A program made the translations under genes and the position numbers. The notes below the pieces were generated by a model. It did not search any database. It was given only the letters and a program-made list of their open reading frames with translations, and was not told the DNA's origin. Below are positions 17,741 through 27,555 of a DNA stretch of 39,653 nt, piece after piece (within the stretch, counting starts at the first letter, position 1; each line of letters starts with the position of its first letter). Origin of the DNA: a virus. The DNA is taken from positions 1 through 39,653 of IMG/VR virus record IMGVR_UViG_3300025154_000225. The stretch is one strand, 5' to 3'.

Positions 17741-20700
17741 TTACCTGACAACTACTCCACCGTTTCTTTTGACCACCACATAACCCCTGCTTTTTAGTAG
17801 TTGTATCTTGGCATATTCATTAGCACTATCCAAAATGCTTTTCATTCGTTTAACGGCGATCTCTGGTCGCATTTTTGGCGACAACTTTGAATATCCTTCA
17901 AACACCTTAGTACCCATATTTTTTTGATAGTCGGACATTTCCTGTCCTGTAAGGTCAATGCTAATAGGTTCACTTTTCTTATTAATCCTATTTACCTTAA
18001 AGGAAGAATCGGCAACCCTTGGCAATATTGAAGCGTCGCCAGTTTTTTCGTAAACATCTAAAACTCGTTGCTCAACTTCAGAAGGATTGAATTTCTTAGT
18101 AAGTCCTGGATTTATAAAAGAATTAAAGAATGTATTTCCACCTGATATTGACTCTATATCCCTACCAAGAGTATCAACCTTTTTCGGCAACGATGAACTT
18201 AGTCCAGGTATTTTCGCCTTACCTTTATTTATCACTTCTTCATACATGCTTTGACTTCTTGTTTCGCGGGCATTTTTGTCAGTTATCTTTGCTATCTGAC
18301 CGCTGACTGTAGGAATGAACTGTAATGGTGCTTGAAATATAGTATCAAGTACGCCCTGCATAGTATCGTAACCGCCAACCATTCGCGTTAAACCTTGCAA
18401 AACTGACTGCTTTAAAAGTGCATTGCCACCACTTTTAATTGATTCGGCAACCAAGTTTGAGGCGCGTTTACGGTTTTTAATTCCAGAATATATATCAGCA
18501 CCAACCGCCAATGCGACGCTTATTGGTTGGGCAAAATCATATGTCCTTATTACGTCACCCTTCTTAGGTTTCGGATCTTCCCCGCTTAACAACCTAATAG
18601 CGGCACTCATATTATAAGAATAAGGAGACATGCCCAAGTTCTTTTTAAAACTAGCTACGTTGGAGTTTTTATCTTGCTGCCCTGTTATAACATTACTTCG
18701 GGCAAGATCGTAACCAAGTAGAATCAACCCGGTTCCTGTTACTGCTCTGCCTATAGCATCGACAAATTTCTTTTGATTAAATTCACCCTTACTACCGCGA
18801 TATGCTTCCTTTGCTGCACTAATAAATCCTAACGGACTATAATCAATAGCTTTATCCATAATGTTTCCAGGTGTCTTTGCGAATGGAATAGCGATATTTC
18901 CTAATCCCCATTCCTTATTGCCTATCCCTGCTTTTGCTCCAAGTTTGTTTAACCCTTGTCGCAAATAGATAATAGCGTTAGACACTTCACTATCATTCTG
19001 GAATGTCCTGTCTTTTGCTACTTCTAATGCAAAATCCTCCATTTCGGGAGTTGGTTTATCTGTCTTGTTAATTTTCATTTGCTGCCGCAATGCGTCGTCA
19101 TATGCACCTTGAAAGAATGTTCTATCTCCGTATTGCAAACCTCTCGTTGTAGCGTTATCTAAGAAATTAAGCACCTTATTGTCGAAGGTTCTTCCGACTG
19201 GTATTTCGTACTGTCCTCTTGTAGGAGAAGTATCAACACCAAGTTTGATGTCCTCCGTAACTAATTTAGCACCTTTTACAATACCCTTTGCCTGTGTAGC
19301 AATTCCCTCTACTGAAGGTGCAAGAGTAGTTCTTTTTGCATCAATGCCCTTCTTTTTAAGGTATGCCGTTGTTGCTCTGTCAGCAATACTTCCTGGAATG
19401 TCCTTAATATTCTCAAATGTTCCCAATATAGCGTTGCCGCCAATATTTCGCGCCAATAGTGTTTTAGGGTTTAGTAGCATTGCAATTCTACGCAAAGCAT
19501 CAAACTTTCTAGTAAACGATACAGGTTTTTGTTCCGCTAGTATTTTCAACATCTGCGCCCTCAATATCTCCGACCGCCGACCAGTCGCCAACTGCGCCTG
19601 CTCTGCCAACGCAACCAACCTATTAGCAATATCCTCGGTCAACACCGGCAACCCCATCTTCTCAGCAACCGACCGTCTGTATTGCTCCTTAGACAATGCG
19701 CCCAAATTTGAAAGTTCAACAATCTTCTGGTCAATAGTTCTCTGTTCTTTAGTCAACGACTTCTCGCGAAACATATTCTTCAATATCTGCGCTTTCTTCA
19801 TTTCCGCTATCTCGGCAAATCTGGCCTGAATGTCCTGAGCCAACAATGCCGCTTCGTCCTTTGGTAACATACCGCGAGTAGTCAACTTTTCAGCCAACGT
19901 CTGACCTGTTTTATCAACTACGGTAAAGTGTTGCCGGACAATGTTATTCACATCAATACCGTACTGCTTGATACCCTTAGTAACCTCCCTACTTAACTGT
20001 CCCTTAGTGTAGGGGTGATAGAGAAGTTCGGCAAACATTTGGTCAAGGTTAACACCTTCAACAGATAATCCCTTCGCTTCTAACTGCTTAACAATATCCT
20101 TCTTCGCCTCTGACCATACCTGATTAAACATTTTGCGGTTATTCAAGGCGTTATATATCGGCAACATGCCATCCTTGGCAGACTTAGCACCTTCTACCTT
20201 CGGCATAGACTCTTTTGCTTTCTGCATCAGAATATTAAACATTTCTTTGACGGGGTTAGTCTCGGCACCTTTCGGACTGTCAACCGCCATACCTATAATC
20301 CTTTTCGCTAAGTCAGAAGTCTTATCGTCACGCTTCTTCTTCAACGCTTTATCAAGTTTACTGCCTAATTCTAAGGACAATACTTCGGCGTTCTTTCCGG
20401 TCAACCCACTATCTTTAACGATAGACTGAATAAAGGCGTTATTCTCTGCTTTAGTTCCTCGGAAATTCGGTGACATTGGACCAAATGCAGACTGCTCTAA
20501 GTCAAAACTCTTATCCTTCATTGCTTCGACTAATACACGACTAAGCGATCTCTCAGAATACGGCACATTAAGGAAATGCTCAACGTATGCTTCAACGTCT
20601 TTCATGACCTGCGGTATTTCTCCGTTCTGCTCCAGGATAACCTTCTTTGAATCTTCCCAAGTTTTGCGGTAGTTGTCGCTTTGCTGTAGTGCGGTTGCGA

Positions 20701-23700
20701 TTTCGTCTAATGCGTTTGTCTTAACGGGTTTAACTTTATCTTTAGGTAATACCTCCTGCGCCTTTTTGAACAATGTCCTAACCATTTGCATCTCAGAAGT
20801 GATTGCTTTAGGCATCATCGGTTTAGTCCATTGAACGACCTTTTGCGCTAATACGGCGGCAGGGTCAAACTCTTTCTTCTCGGTAGTAGGTTTGCCGGGT
20901 TTATTGCCTTTCTTGTCCGGTTGCTTCTTGCCGCCCAATTCGGGAGTCTCGCTAACCACTTGGTCAATTGCTTCTTTGTCGATACCGTCAAATTCTTCTT
21001 GCAGTTTGCCGCTCAGATCGTCGTGCTTATCTTTAGTTTGTTTCGGTAGTTCGTTAAACGCCTTTTTGGTTTCTTTGTTTGCCTTGATAAGTACACCTTC
21101 GGGAGATAAGTTCATAAATATTTTTACTGCCTGCGCCATTTGACCGGCAGAAGTAAGTTGCTTGCCCATACTTTCAAGCAATTCTACTGATGTATAATGC
21201 TTTCCCTGTTTTTGTAGCGCATATGCAAGTTGTCCTGCCATTGCAGGTTTTAATGCCGATACCTCAGTTTCATCGAAAACATACCTAAGTGCTTCTCCTT
21301 CTCCCATGTCCTCGATAAACTTTCTTGCTGCTGCCTCGGTTTCGATATTGGTTATGGATTTATATGCGCCCGGACCTTCTGTGTAAATATCAACCAGTAG
21401 ACCTGCCTTGGTATCTAAATCGGTTACAGGCGCATCAATGGCAGTTCTCTGGAATGACCGCACCTTTTCATTAGTGCCTGGGAGAGTTGCTTGCTTTTCC
21501 GGTACGGTTAACCTTGCCGCCCCAATTGTGCCGGGATCATATGTGCCTGCCTGCCCTGGAATAGATTCAGCACTACCAGTAACCTTATTCCCTTCAATTA
21601 TTAACTCGTCCGCTTTCTCCGGTTTTAGTCCAATGTCCTCTGCCATAGTTTTACTGCCATAAAGTTTATCGTACATTTCCTGATGACTATCATAGATAGT
21701 GTCGCTACCTAGTCCTAATTCTTTATTCGTATTTTTCCTTGCAGCATCAATAACACCTGCATACTTATCTTTCCTCTTGATGTTCTTAATATTATCCTCA
21801 ACTAATTCACTAGCAAGGTTTCGTTTAAAAGTTTCAACATCGGCAACAGGTTCTGTTGTGGTATATTTTTTACTACCACGACTATAAGAATATGTTCCGT
21901 TATCGTTTCTTGTTATACGCAATTCTTTACGCTTGCTTAATATTTCGTCGGGACTAATACTGCCATCTATAATACCGTTAAGGATATTCTCTTTTTCGGC
22001 AATAAGTTTCTCTTGCCTTTTGTCTGCTTCGGCATATGCTTTCTTTTCTTGCTTATTGTATATATCCATGACTTTATTACTAAATTCATCATATGAAGGA
22101 ATAGTTTTAACTTCCGATGTAGACTTATTGCCTACCTCTGCGGATAACTCAGGGGTTTCCTGCTTAACGTCACCCTTACCCTCTATCTCACCCTGCAACT
22201 GTTCTAACTCTGCCCAATCCTCGTCTGACATATCCTTATACTGTTCTTTTGACTTAATATCCGTACCATACGCCTTGTTTTTAGCATCGACGTATTCTTT
22301 ACTCGGAGGATACTTATTACCGTAAATATCGGTATATCCATCGGTCAAATGCTCGTCAATTAGCAACTCAATCCGTTTAGCAAGTGCAACATTCTCCTGC
22401 CCTGCATCGTCAATAATGCGCTGTAAAGCGTTATTAATGTCGGCATAACTAACCTTCTGCTCGTCCAATATCTTAGCAATAGTATTAGTAGTCATGCGCT
22501 TATTACCGAATGAAATGTTTTCGCCGCCCGTATTCTCGCCATAAACGGTAGTACCGCCACGCGCTGCCTTTAATGATGCGGCAAGATCACCCATGATGTT
22601 TTTAGCCTGTTCTTGAATATGTGGTTTCAACTCGGGGTGATTGTACTGCATAGCATTAACTTTTCTATCCCCGACATTCTTAGATGTTCTCTTATCTACC
22701 GGAATATCAAATCGTTTTGCCTCGGCATCAAGTTTTGCCTTAACCGCCTCAAAAGTTTCTGCCGCATAAGTCCCGTCCTTCTCAATATCCTTCGCACCAT
22801 TCAAAACACTCCTGCGGTAAGTGTCGGCAGTACCGATGGGATCCGGAAACTTGTCTTTAAGTTTGTTGTAGTTTTGCTCCGCCAAGACTTCCAATTCCTG
22901 CGAATATGTTTTCTCGTTATTAAGCATCTTCATTTGCTTATCTAACTCAAACAATAGGGCATGGTCGGCATCGGGTAGTGTTATGTTTGCTACGCCCTTA
23001 CTGCCACGATTAACCTTAATTTGAGTAGTAATGGAAGGTACGTTCTCTTGTGGACTAAACCGATATTCACCATTAACCTGTTCTTCCTTCCATCCCTCAT
23101 ATCTAGGATCGTTGCGGAATAAATCGGCAGATTCTTTCTTAGCAAACGACACATATCCCTGCTTAGCAACATCATCCATAGTTTTCTTGTATCCTGCTTC
23201 TTGTGCAGCATTGCCCAAATCGTTAAAAGCAGTTTCAATGTCTGTCGCTGTTTTATTGCCCTGCTTCAAAACAGTTCTACCGTTGCCATCAAAGGCACTA
23301 ACAATACCTTCTGACTCCATGCGGTTAATGTGTCTTGCTGCCTCGGCATAACCTATTTTTAGGTTTCTTTGTAGTAATGAGATAGAAGGACTATTGTTTT
23401 GCGTAACAAGTTCAACCGCTTTATTGTAGTTGTCGCTAACTGTTTCACTAACCGCATCGTCAAAAGTATCAGCACCGCTTCGGTTATTTACTCTCGGCAC
23501 ATCGTTGATAACTGGTTGCTGTTTTATCTCAGGAGTTGCTACTTCAGATACCGCCTCAGTTTTAACCTCCGGAACATTAACAACCTTACGCCCAACACTA
23601 GCAGCCTTACCATCTACATCAACCTGTATAATCATCCTGTCATTTGTTTTAACGGTCGCTTCTTTGCCGTTAGGTAAGATAACCTTGTCGCCCTGCTGTA

Positions 23701-24577
23701 AACGAAACTGTGGGTATTCTGCCGCTAACTCAGGGTAAGCATCAATTATCCTGTTTATCCTGCCTAAGTTGGTTGTGTTCTTGACTACGTTTCTTGCTAA
23801 GTTAATGTCGGCAGGTATGTCCTGCTTGACTTTTGGAGAGGTGACTTCTTTTTTTGTTAAAGGTATCTCTGTTTTATCCTTAAACAACCTACTTACACCC
23901 TTACCTAGTCCATAGGTTGCTGCACCCAATAAAGCATTTTGCGCTGCCACAACTCCCAAGTCCTCAACTGTAGGTGAATGTCCATTTGCTGCTGCATTAC
24001 CTAAATCATAGACAACGCTACCTCCTGCCATTTCTGCCGCCGTTCTTACTATCGGTCTAGTTGTCTTAGGTAATATCTTACCTGTTGCTTTAGCACCACC
24101 ACCAAACAACGCACCACCTGCAGAGGGCATAATGCTACCGGGACTGCCACCAATAAAACCAGTAGCACCCCCGATAAAGTCAGCAACCATGTTTTTGGTA
24201 CTTGAACCTGTGTCCGTCTTATCTGGATTTTCCGTCAAGAATCTAACTTCATTGCCTGCCTGACTAGCACGTTCAACGGAAGGTATGTCAAATACCGCCT
24301 TTAGAGGACTAACGACTGTCGCCAATCCCCTACTAATTGCCGGATTATCTTTCGCAAACTTATCGCTTATGCCATACTCAGAAGGTTTAAAGTCGCTACC
24401 GCCCGGAAGTATGCCGCCAACCTTACTATCAATTCTACTATAGGTAGATTGTTTAGGTGTAGCAGGTTTGTCTTTAGTAGACATATATTCCCTTAGTGCC
24501 TGCTTACCATCATCGTTCAAATCAGTTAACTTAACTCTACCCGACCTGACCGCTTCATATAGTTTTTGTTGAGACAA
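17741..24577 (-). CDS. Giant internal virion / DNA-ejection-type protein with FtsK-gamma-like winged helix
   Basis: 2278 residues from TTG 24577 (GAGGTG 7 nt upstream). It is largely helical. Residues 130-225 are Gly/Ala-rich and hydrophobic (IGGATGFIGG, GGALFGGGAK). Residues 384-438 match the FtsK gamma winged helix: AVELVTQNNSPSISLLQRNL, then KIGYAEAARHINRMESEGIV. Two related helical blocks lie near residues 1263-1365 and 1446-1545. The C-terminal 600 residues (from NPKTLLARNIGGNAILG) look like the conserved end of large polyvalent podovirus proteins and contain amphipathic, membrane-prone helices. No peptidase or transglycosylase motif was found. Its place after the nozzle and internal-protein genes supports ejection into the host cell together with DNA. 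Confidence 0.7.
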   Translation of the reverse strand: MSQQKLYEAVRSGRVKLTDLNDDGKQALREYMSTKDKPATPKQSTYSRIDSKVGGILPGGSDFKPSEYGISDKFAKDNPAISRGLATVVSPLKAVFDIPSVERASQAGNEVRFLTENPDKTDTGSSTKNMVADFIGGATGFIGGSPGSIMPSAGGALFGGGAKATGKILPKTTRPIVRTAAEMAGGSVVYDLGNAAANGHSPTVEDLGVVAAQNALLGAATYGLGKGVSRLFKDKTEIPLTKKEVTSPKVKQDIPADINLARNVVKNTTNLGRINRIIDAYPELAAEYPQFRLQQGDKVILPNGKEATVKTNDRMIIQVDVDGKAASVGRKVVNVPEVKTEAVSEVATPEIKQQPVINDVPRVNNRSGADTFDDAVSETVSDNYNKAVELVTQNNSPSISLLQRNLKIGYAEAARHINRMESEGIVSAFDGNGRTVLKQGNKTATDIETAFNDLGNAAQEAGYKKTMDDVAKQGYVSFAKKESADLFRNDPRYEGWKEEQVNGEYRFSPQENVPSITTQIKVNRGSKGVANITLPDADHALLFELDKQMKMLNNEKTYSQELEVLAEQNYNKLKDKFPDPIGTADTYRRSVLNGAKDIEKDGTYAAETFEAVKAKLDAEAKRFDIPVDKRTSKNVGDRKVNAMQYNHPELKPHIQEQAKNIMGDLAASLKAARGGTTVYGENTGGENISFGNKRMTTNTIAKILDEQKVSYADINNALQRIIDDAGQENVALAKRIELLIDEHLTDGYTDIYGNKYPPSKEYVDAKNKAYGTDIKSKEQYKDMSDEDWAELEQLQGEIEGKGDVKQETPELSAEVGNKSTSEVKTIPSYDEFSNKVMDIYNKQEKKAYAEADKRQEKLIAEKENILNGIIDGSISPDEILSKRKELRITRNDNGTYSYSRGSKKYTTTEPVADVETFKRNLASELVEDNIKNIKRKDKYAGVIDAARKNTNKELGLGSDTIYDSHQEMYDKLYGSKTMAEDIGLKPEKADELIIEGNKVTGSAESIPGQAGTYDPGTIGAARLTVPEKQATLPGTNEKVRSFQRTAIDAPVTDLDTKAGLLVDIYTEGPGAYKSITNIETEAAARKFIEDMGEGEALRYVFDETEVSALKPAMAGQLAYALQKQGKHYTSVELLESMGKQLTSAGQMAQAVKIFMNLSPEGVLIKANKETKKAFNELPKQTKDKHDDLSGKLQEEFDGIDKEAIDQVVSETPELGGKKQPDKKGNKPGKPTTEKKEFDPAAVLAQKVVQWTKPMMPKAITSEMQMVRTLFKKAQEVLPKDKVKPVKTNALDEIATALQQSDNYRKTWEDSKKVILEQNGEIPQVMKDVEAYVEHFLNVPYSERSLSRVLVEAMKDKSFDLEQSAFGPMSPNFRGTKAENNAFIQSIVKDSGLTGKNAEVLSLELGSKLDKALKKKRDDKTSDLAKRIIGMAVDSPKGAETNPVKEMFNILMQKAKESMPKVEGAKSAKDGMLPIYNALNNRKMFNQVWSEAKKDIVKQLEAKGLSVEGVNLDQMFAELLYHPYTKGQLSREVTKGIKQYGIDVNNIVRQHFTVVDKTGQTLAEKLTTRGMLPKDEAALLAQDIQARFAEIAEMKKAQILKNMFREKSLTKEQRTIDQKIVELSNLGALSKEQYRRSVAEKMGLPVLTEDIANRLVALAEQAQLATGRRSEILRAQMLKILAEQKPVSFTRKFDALRRIAMLLNPKTLLARNIGGNAILGTFENIKDIPGSIADRATTAYLKKKGIDAKRTTLAPSVEGIATQAKGIVKGAKLVTEDIKLGVDTSPTRGQYEIPVGRTFDNKVLNFLDNATTRGLQYGDRTFFQGAYDDALRQQMKINKTDKPTPEMEDFALEVAKDRTFQNDSEVSNAIIYLRQGLNKLGAKAGIGNKEWGLGNIAIPFAKTPGNIMDKAIDYSPLGFISAAKEAYRGSKGEFNQKKFVDAIGRAVTGTGLILLGYDLARSNVITGQQDKNSNVASFKKNLGMSPYSYNMSAAIRLLSGEDPKPKKGDVIRTYDFAQPISVALAVGADIYSGIKNRKRASNLVAESIKSGGNALLKQSVLQGLTRMVGGYDTMQGVLDTIFQAPLQFIPTVSGQIAKITDKNARETRSQSMYEEVINKGKAKIPGLSSSLPKKVDTLGRDIESISGGNTFFNSFINPGLTKKFNPSEVEQRVLDVYEKTGDASILPRVADSSFKVNRINKKSEPISIDLTGQEMSDYQKNMGTKVFEGYSKLSPKMRPEIAVKRMKSILDSANEYAKIQLLKSRGYVVVKRNGGVVVR

Positions 24578-24591
24578 TTATATCACCTCGC

Positions 24592-26019
24592 TTATTTGAG
24601 GTATTGCTGTATTTCTTCATCGGTTGCGCCGGTTGTAGGTGTGCCTGCTGTAGTCATAGCACCACTACCGCCACTTAATATGCCCTTGTAGTAGTTAATC
24701 AGTTCTCTATCCGTTTCGGGGTCAATACCGAAGTTCGGATCTTTCTGCGCTGCCGCTAACGCTTTGCTCATTAATGCGCTATCACCGCCGCCCAATTGGT
24801 TATATAGCGGCAATAGTTTTGCAGTTTCCCCAGCAAAGAATTCAGAAGGAGTTGTCCCAATCGAAGTCAACAACATATCAATAGCATCCTTGCTGTTTGC
24901 GCCTGACTTCTTCGCCTCAATCATCCATTCAGGATCACTCAGCAACGAACTAACTGTATAGTAACCGGGATACTTCAAACCATTCTGCATATTCTCATTG
25001 TACCGACCAACCGCCTTATTGAGAAGGTCAGCAGTAGCAGCGTTCTGTCTCTCGCTTACCGTATCCCTGCCGCTTGCATCGAGATTATACTTATTGATCT
25101 GCGCTTCTTTCGTTGCCTTATCTAAAGCAAACTGTCTTTCATCCTTCATTGCAGAATATGACGGTTGACCTGTTTCCGGATCAACTCCGGTCATATCAAT
25201 AATGTCGCCCCTGCCACCAAGGGTATATTCTCCTGTATTGCGATCCTTTTTAAATGTTGTAGCATAATCAATATCCCTGTCAAACTCCGCTTTATCCGCT
25301 TCGGCAATGTCTTTGCCGTAGTTGCTCGTAGCGTCGGCAAGTCCTAAAGCGTTCTTTTGGTTTCTGTCATAAATATCCATGAGCATCTTATTCTCTGCTG
25401 CTGTTTGACTATCCAGTAAGTCACCATACTGCCCATCAAGTTCACTCATACCCATATTATAGTTTTCGCTAAGGTTCAATAATGCGTTATTTTTCTGCAT
25501 TTCCATTTCAGCATAGATCGGTTGATATGATTCTTCAAGTTTACGACTCATATAGTCAGAACCGCCATATTTAGCCAAACTATATGCCTGTTTTTCTCTG
25601 TCGTTTCTCTGGTTAATGCCTGTCTTAGTCTTACTCCAACTAAAGTCGTTATCTATTGCTCTTTGTCTTTGGTTCGCCAATGTCTCTCGATTATTGTACT
25701 GCCTTTCAAGTGCGGAGAACTTAGGTTTATAGGTTTGTCCGACCATATCACTAACCATTGGTCTATATTGATTAAGCGTATCGGCATTTAAACTACCGTA
25801 TGCCTTTGCCTGATTAAGCATCGTCGCTTTACTCGGATTGACATATGCCCTGTTATTCGCTGGGTTAATACTAAAATCTCCGGTATCCTCACGGTATAAA
25901 GTATCTCCCATGGTAAAACTTCTTTTACCAACGTCTCCACCCAACCAATTAACCTGTTGCCCTGCCGCTTCGCCAAATGCCCTAGCGGAAATCATTTTGT
26001 CGTAATCAATTGTTGCTAT
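24592..26019 (-). CDS. Internal virion protein, helical, apparent AUA start
   Basis: 475 residues. AGGAGG (complement of 26028-26033) lies 8 nt before ATA 26019, which opens ATIDYDKMISARAFGEAAGQ. The only earlier start, GTG 26028, lies inside the Shine-Dalgarno, and the next ATG is 8 codons on, too far from it. I therefore take ATA as start. The protein is Gln/Asn/Ala-rich and helical (NRETLANQRQRAIDNDFSWS) with a coiled-coil core and a Gly/Thr-rich tail. It sits between the fiber genes and the giant gene, as internal virion proteins do in podoviruses. No catalytic motif seen. Confidence 0.6.
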   Translation of the reverse strand: MATIDYDKMISARAFGEAAGQQVNWLGGDVGKRSFTMGDTLYREDTGDFSINPANNRAYVNPSKATMLNQAKAYGSLNADTLNQYRPMVSDMVGQTYKPKFSALERQYNNRETLANQRQRAIDNDFSWSKTKTGINQRNDREKQAYSLAKYGGSDYMSRKLEESYQPIYAEMEMQKNNALLNLSENYNMGMSELDGQYGDLLDSQTAAENKMLMDIYDRNQKNALGLADATSNYGKDIAEADKAEFDRDIDYATTFKKDRNTGEYTLGGRGDIIDMTGVDPETGQPSYSAMKDERQFALDKATKEAQINKYNLDASGRDTVSERQNAATADLLNKAVGRYNENMQNGLKYPGYYTVSSLLSDPEWMIEAKKSGANSKDAIDMLLTSIGTTPSEFFAGETAKLLPLYNQLGGGDSALMSKALAAAQKDPNFGIDPETDRELINYYKGILSGGSGAMTTAGTPTTGATDEEIQQYLK

Positions 26020-26020
26020 T

Positions 26021-27124
26021 TCAAACACCTCCTAGAAGTGTAATCGTCTTACCTGTGCTTGCATCGGTGAGTATATCTGTTATTTTACATTGTGCGGTTA
26101 TTGGGGTTATTGCGCCGTTGCCTGGGTATGTCCACAAGTGAAGTGAACTAATATTTCCTTCATTATATAACTGTTCTTGACTCCAAGTGTATTTATAATA
26201 ATCTCCGCTTGCATCAACCTTTACATCGTCAATAAAGTCACCGACCTCGTAAGATTCTTCGGAAAAACTAGATAATCCCAAATCACACGTACCAACAACT
26301 ATATAGTTTACGCCGTTATTATCCTGCGATACTTCAATAACGTATAATTCGCCATTTTCTTTGAACATATCATAGTATGTGAAACCAATTGATGTAGTTT
26401 CAATAAATGAAAAATCTGTGGTTGTAGAAGTTACTGAACTAACTCTACCAACACCAAAAGCACTTGCAGTAAAATACGTGGTATAAGCATAAGAACCATC
26501 TACAGCGACAAATCCTATATTAGATACTCCCTTACCCGTTGACCTTTGAACGAAATTAGTACAGTCCAAATCAGATTGAGCAACATATAGTGTTGTGCTG
26601 ACTCTAAAAAAATATAATAATTTATTACCTGCTCTTATTATTTCAAAATATACTCCGAGAGACCTAGCGGTAAACTGATTTTCGGCATAGTTATTTCCAT
26701 AAAAATCACTAAATCCTACCCATACACCACCAATGCCAGGTCGAATATATCTAACCTCATTATGATCTAAGTCAAGATAAATCCTATATGGGTAATAGTC
26801 AAAAATAGTTTTGTAAGTTACATTTTCACCATTTAAATCAAATCTAATTACTGCTGCTTTATTAAAACCATTGTCAATGATATTGGCATATATTATAATT
26901 TCGCCGCTATAAATATGAGCAACTAATGGATAAGGTTCAATGCTGTCGTATGGCAAAGTAACAACTATTTTAGGTACCCAGTTTGTTCCGTCGGTATCTG
27001 ATTTACCCAGGTAAATCGTTCTGCCAATTCTCCACACAACACACCTCTTATCGCCTGATTCTTTGTTTAACAGTACAGCATTTATATCCTTTCCCCATGT
27101 CCGCTGTGACGCTGCATTAGGCAT
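26021..27124 (-). CDS. Tail fiber-like beta protein
   Basis: 367 residues from ATG 27124 (GGAAGGTGA upstream), its TAATG overlapping the stop of the preceding gene. The chain is almost wholly beta, with repeated blades (WRIGRTIYLGKSDTDGTNWV, FRVSTTLYVAQSDLDCTNFV), which suggests a beta-propeller or sialidase-like fold used for receptor binding. It is AT-richer than its neighbours (many AAT/ATA codons), as exchanged fiber modules often are. No catalytic Asp-box series is clear. Confidence 0.55.
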   Translation of the reverse strand: MPNAASQRTWGKDINAVLLNKESGDKRCVVWRIGRTIYLGKSDTDGTNWVPKIVVTLPYDSIEPYPLVAHIYSGEIIIYANIIDNGFNKAAVIRFDLNGENVTYKTIFDYYPYRIYLDLDHNEVRYIRPGIGGVWVGFSDFYGNNYAENQFTARSLGVYFEIIRAGNKLLYFFRVSTTLYVAQSDLDCTNFVQRSTGKGVSNIGFVAVDGSYAYTTYFTASAFGVGRVSSVTSTTTDFSFIETTSIGFTYYDMFKENGELYVIEVSQDNNGVNYIVVGTCDLGLSSFSEESYEVGDFIDDVKVDASGDYYKYTWSQEQLYNEGNISSLHLWTYPGNGAITPITAQCKITDILTDASTGKTITLLGGV

Positions 27125-27555
27125 TATGCAGTCACCTTCCCACGACACACGGCATGGACATGATAATAAGCAGTTGCTACAGCAGGTAAATTATCGCTAT
27201 GAGGTGTCACGATAACGCCTGTATATACGCCCCCAGTCTGCACCAATTGAAAAGCAGGTACCAATGGACTCGGGAAGTCTGCTAGACTGTATTCTGCTGA
27301 TACTGTCACTACAGGTTTGACGGTGTAACTATTAACAAAGGTAAATGTAACCGCAGCGGTGTAGTTATAAGCACCCTCACCGCTTTCAAGATAAACCCTT
27401 TCATTTGTAGGCGTACCTATGCCTGCCGCAACAGCAACCGTAGTCATGAAAACTTTCATTTTCTCCATATTGGTATCGTGAGTATCGACGATCTTTTTAG
27501 GATTCTTGATGTTAGACTGACCTATCTTAATTAGGTTAGGTGTTGTGCTTGCCAT
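27124..27555 (-). CDS. Small virion beta protein, fiber-associated
   Basis: 143 residues (MASTTPNLIKIGQSNIKNPK start). A short N-terminal helix is followed by a beta domain (YNYTAAVTFTFVNSYTVKPV, VVTVSAEYSLADFP, GGVYTGVIVTPHSDN), like small trimeric fiber or baseplate-type jelly rolls. It begins at the codon following the nozzle-like gene's stop, so both are coexpressed. Specific role unknown. Confidence 0.5.
   Translation of the reverse strand: MASTTPNLIKIGQSNIKNPKKIVDTHDTNMEKMKVFMTTVAVAAGIGTPTNERVYLESGEGAYNYTAAVTFTFVNSYTVKPVVTVSAEYSLADFPSPLVPAFQLVQTGGVYTGVIVTPHSDNLPAVATAYYHVHAVCRGKVTA

Noticed and set aside
19179-19829. Long plus-strand open frame of 216 codons within the giant gene
   Set aside because: It has the composition of an antisense shadow, lacks a ribosome binding site and promoter, and lies inside a clearly protein-like minus-strand gene. 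Similar plus-strand frames at 20133, 21933 and 33353 are rejected for the same reason.
17741-24577. Giant protein as polymorphic toxin or true FtsK translocase
   Set aside because: No Walker motifs, secretion signal or toxin domain; only the gamma-like winged helix is shared with FtsK, and the genomic position is that of virion ejection proteins.
24592-26028. GTG 26028 as start of the internal virion protein
   Set aside because: The GTG is part of the AGGAGGTG Shine-Dalgarno and cannot be used with it; ATA 26019 has ideal spacing.
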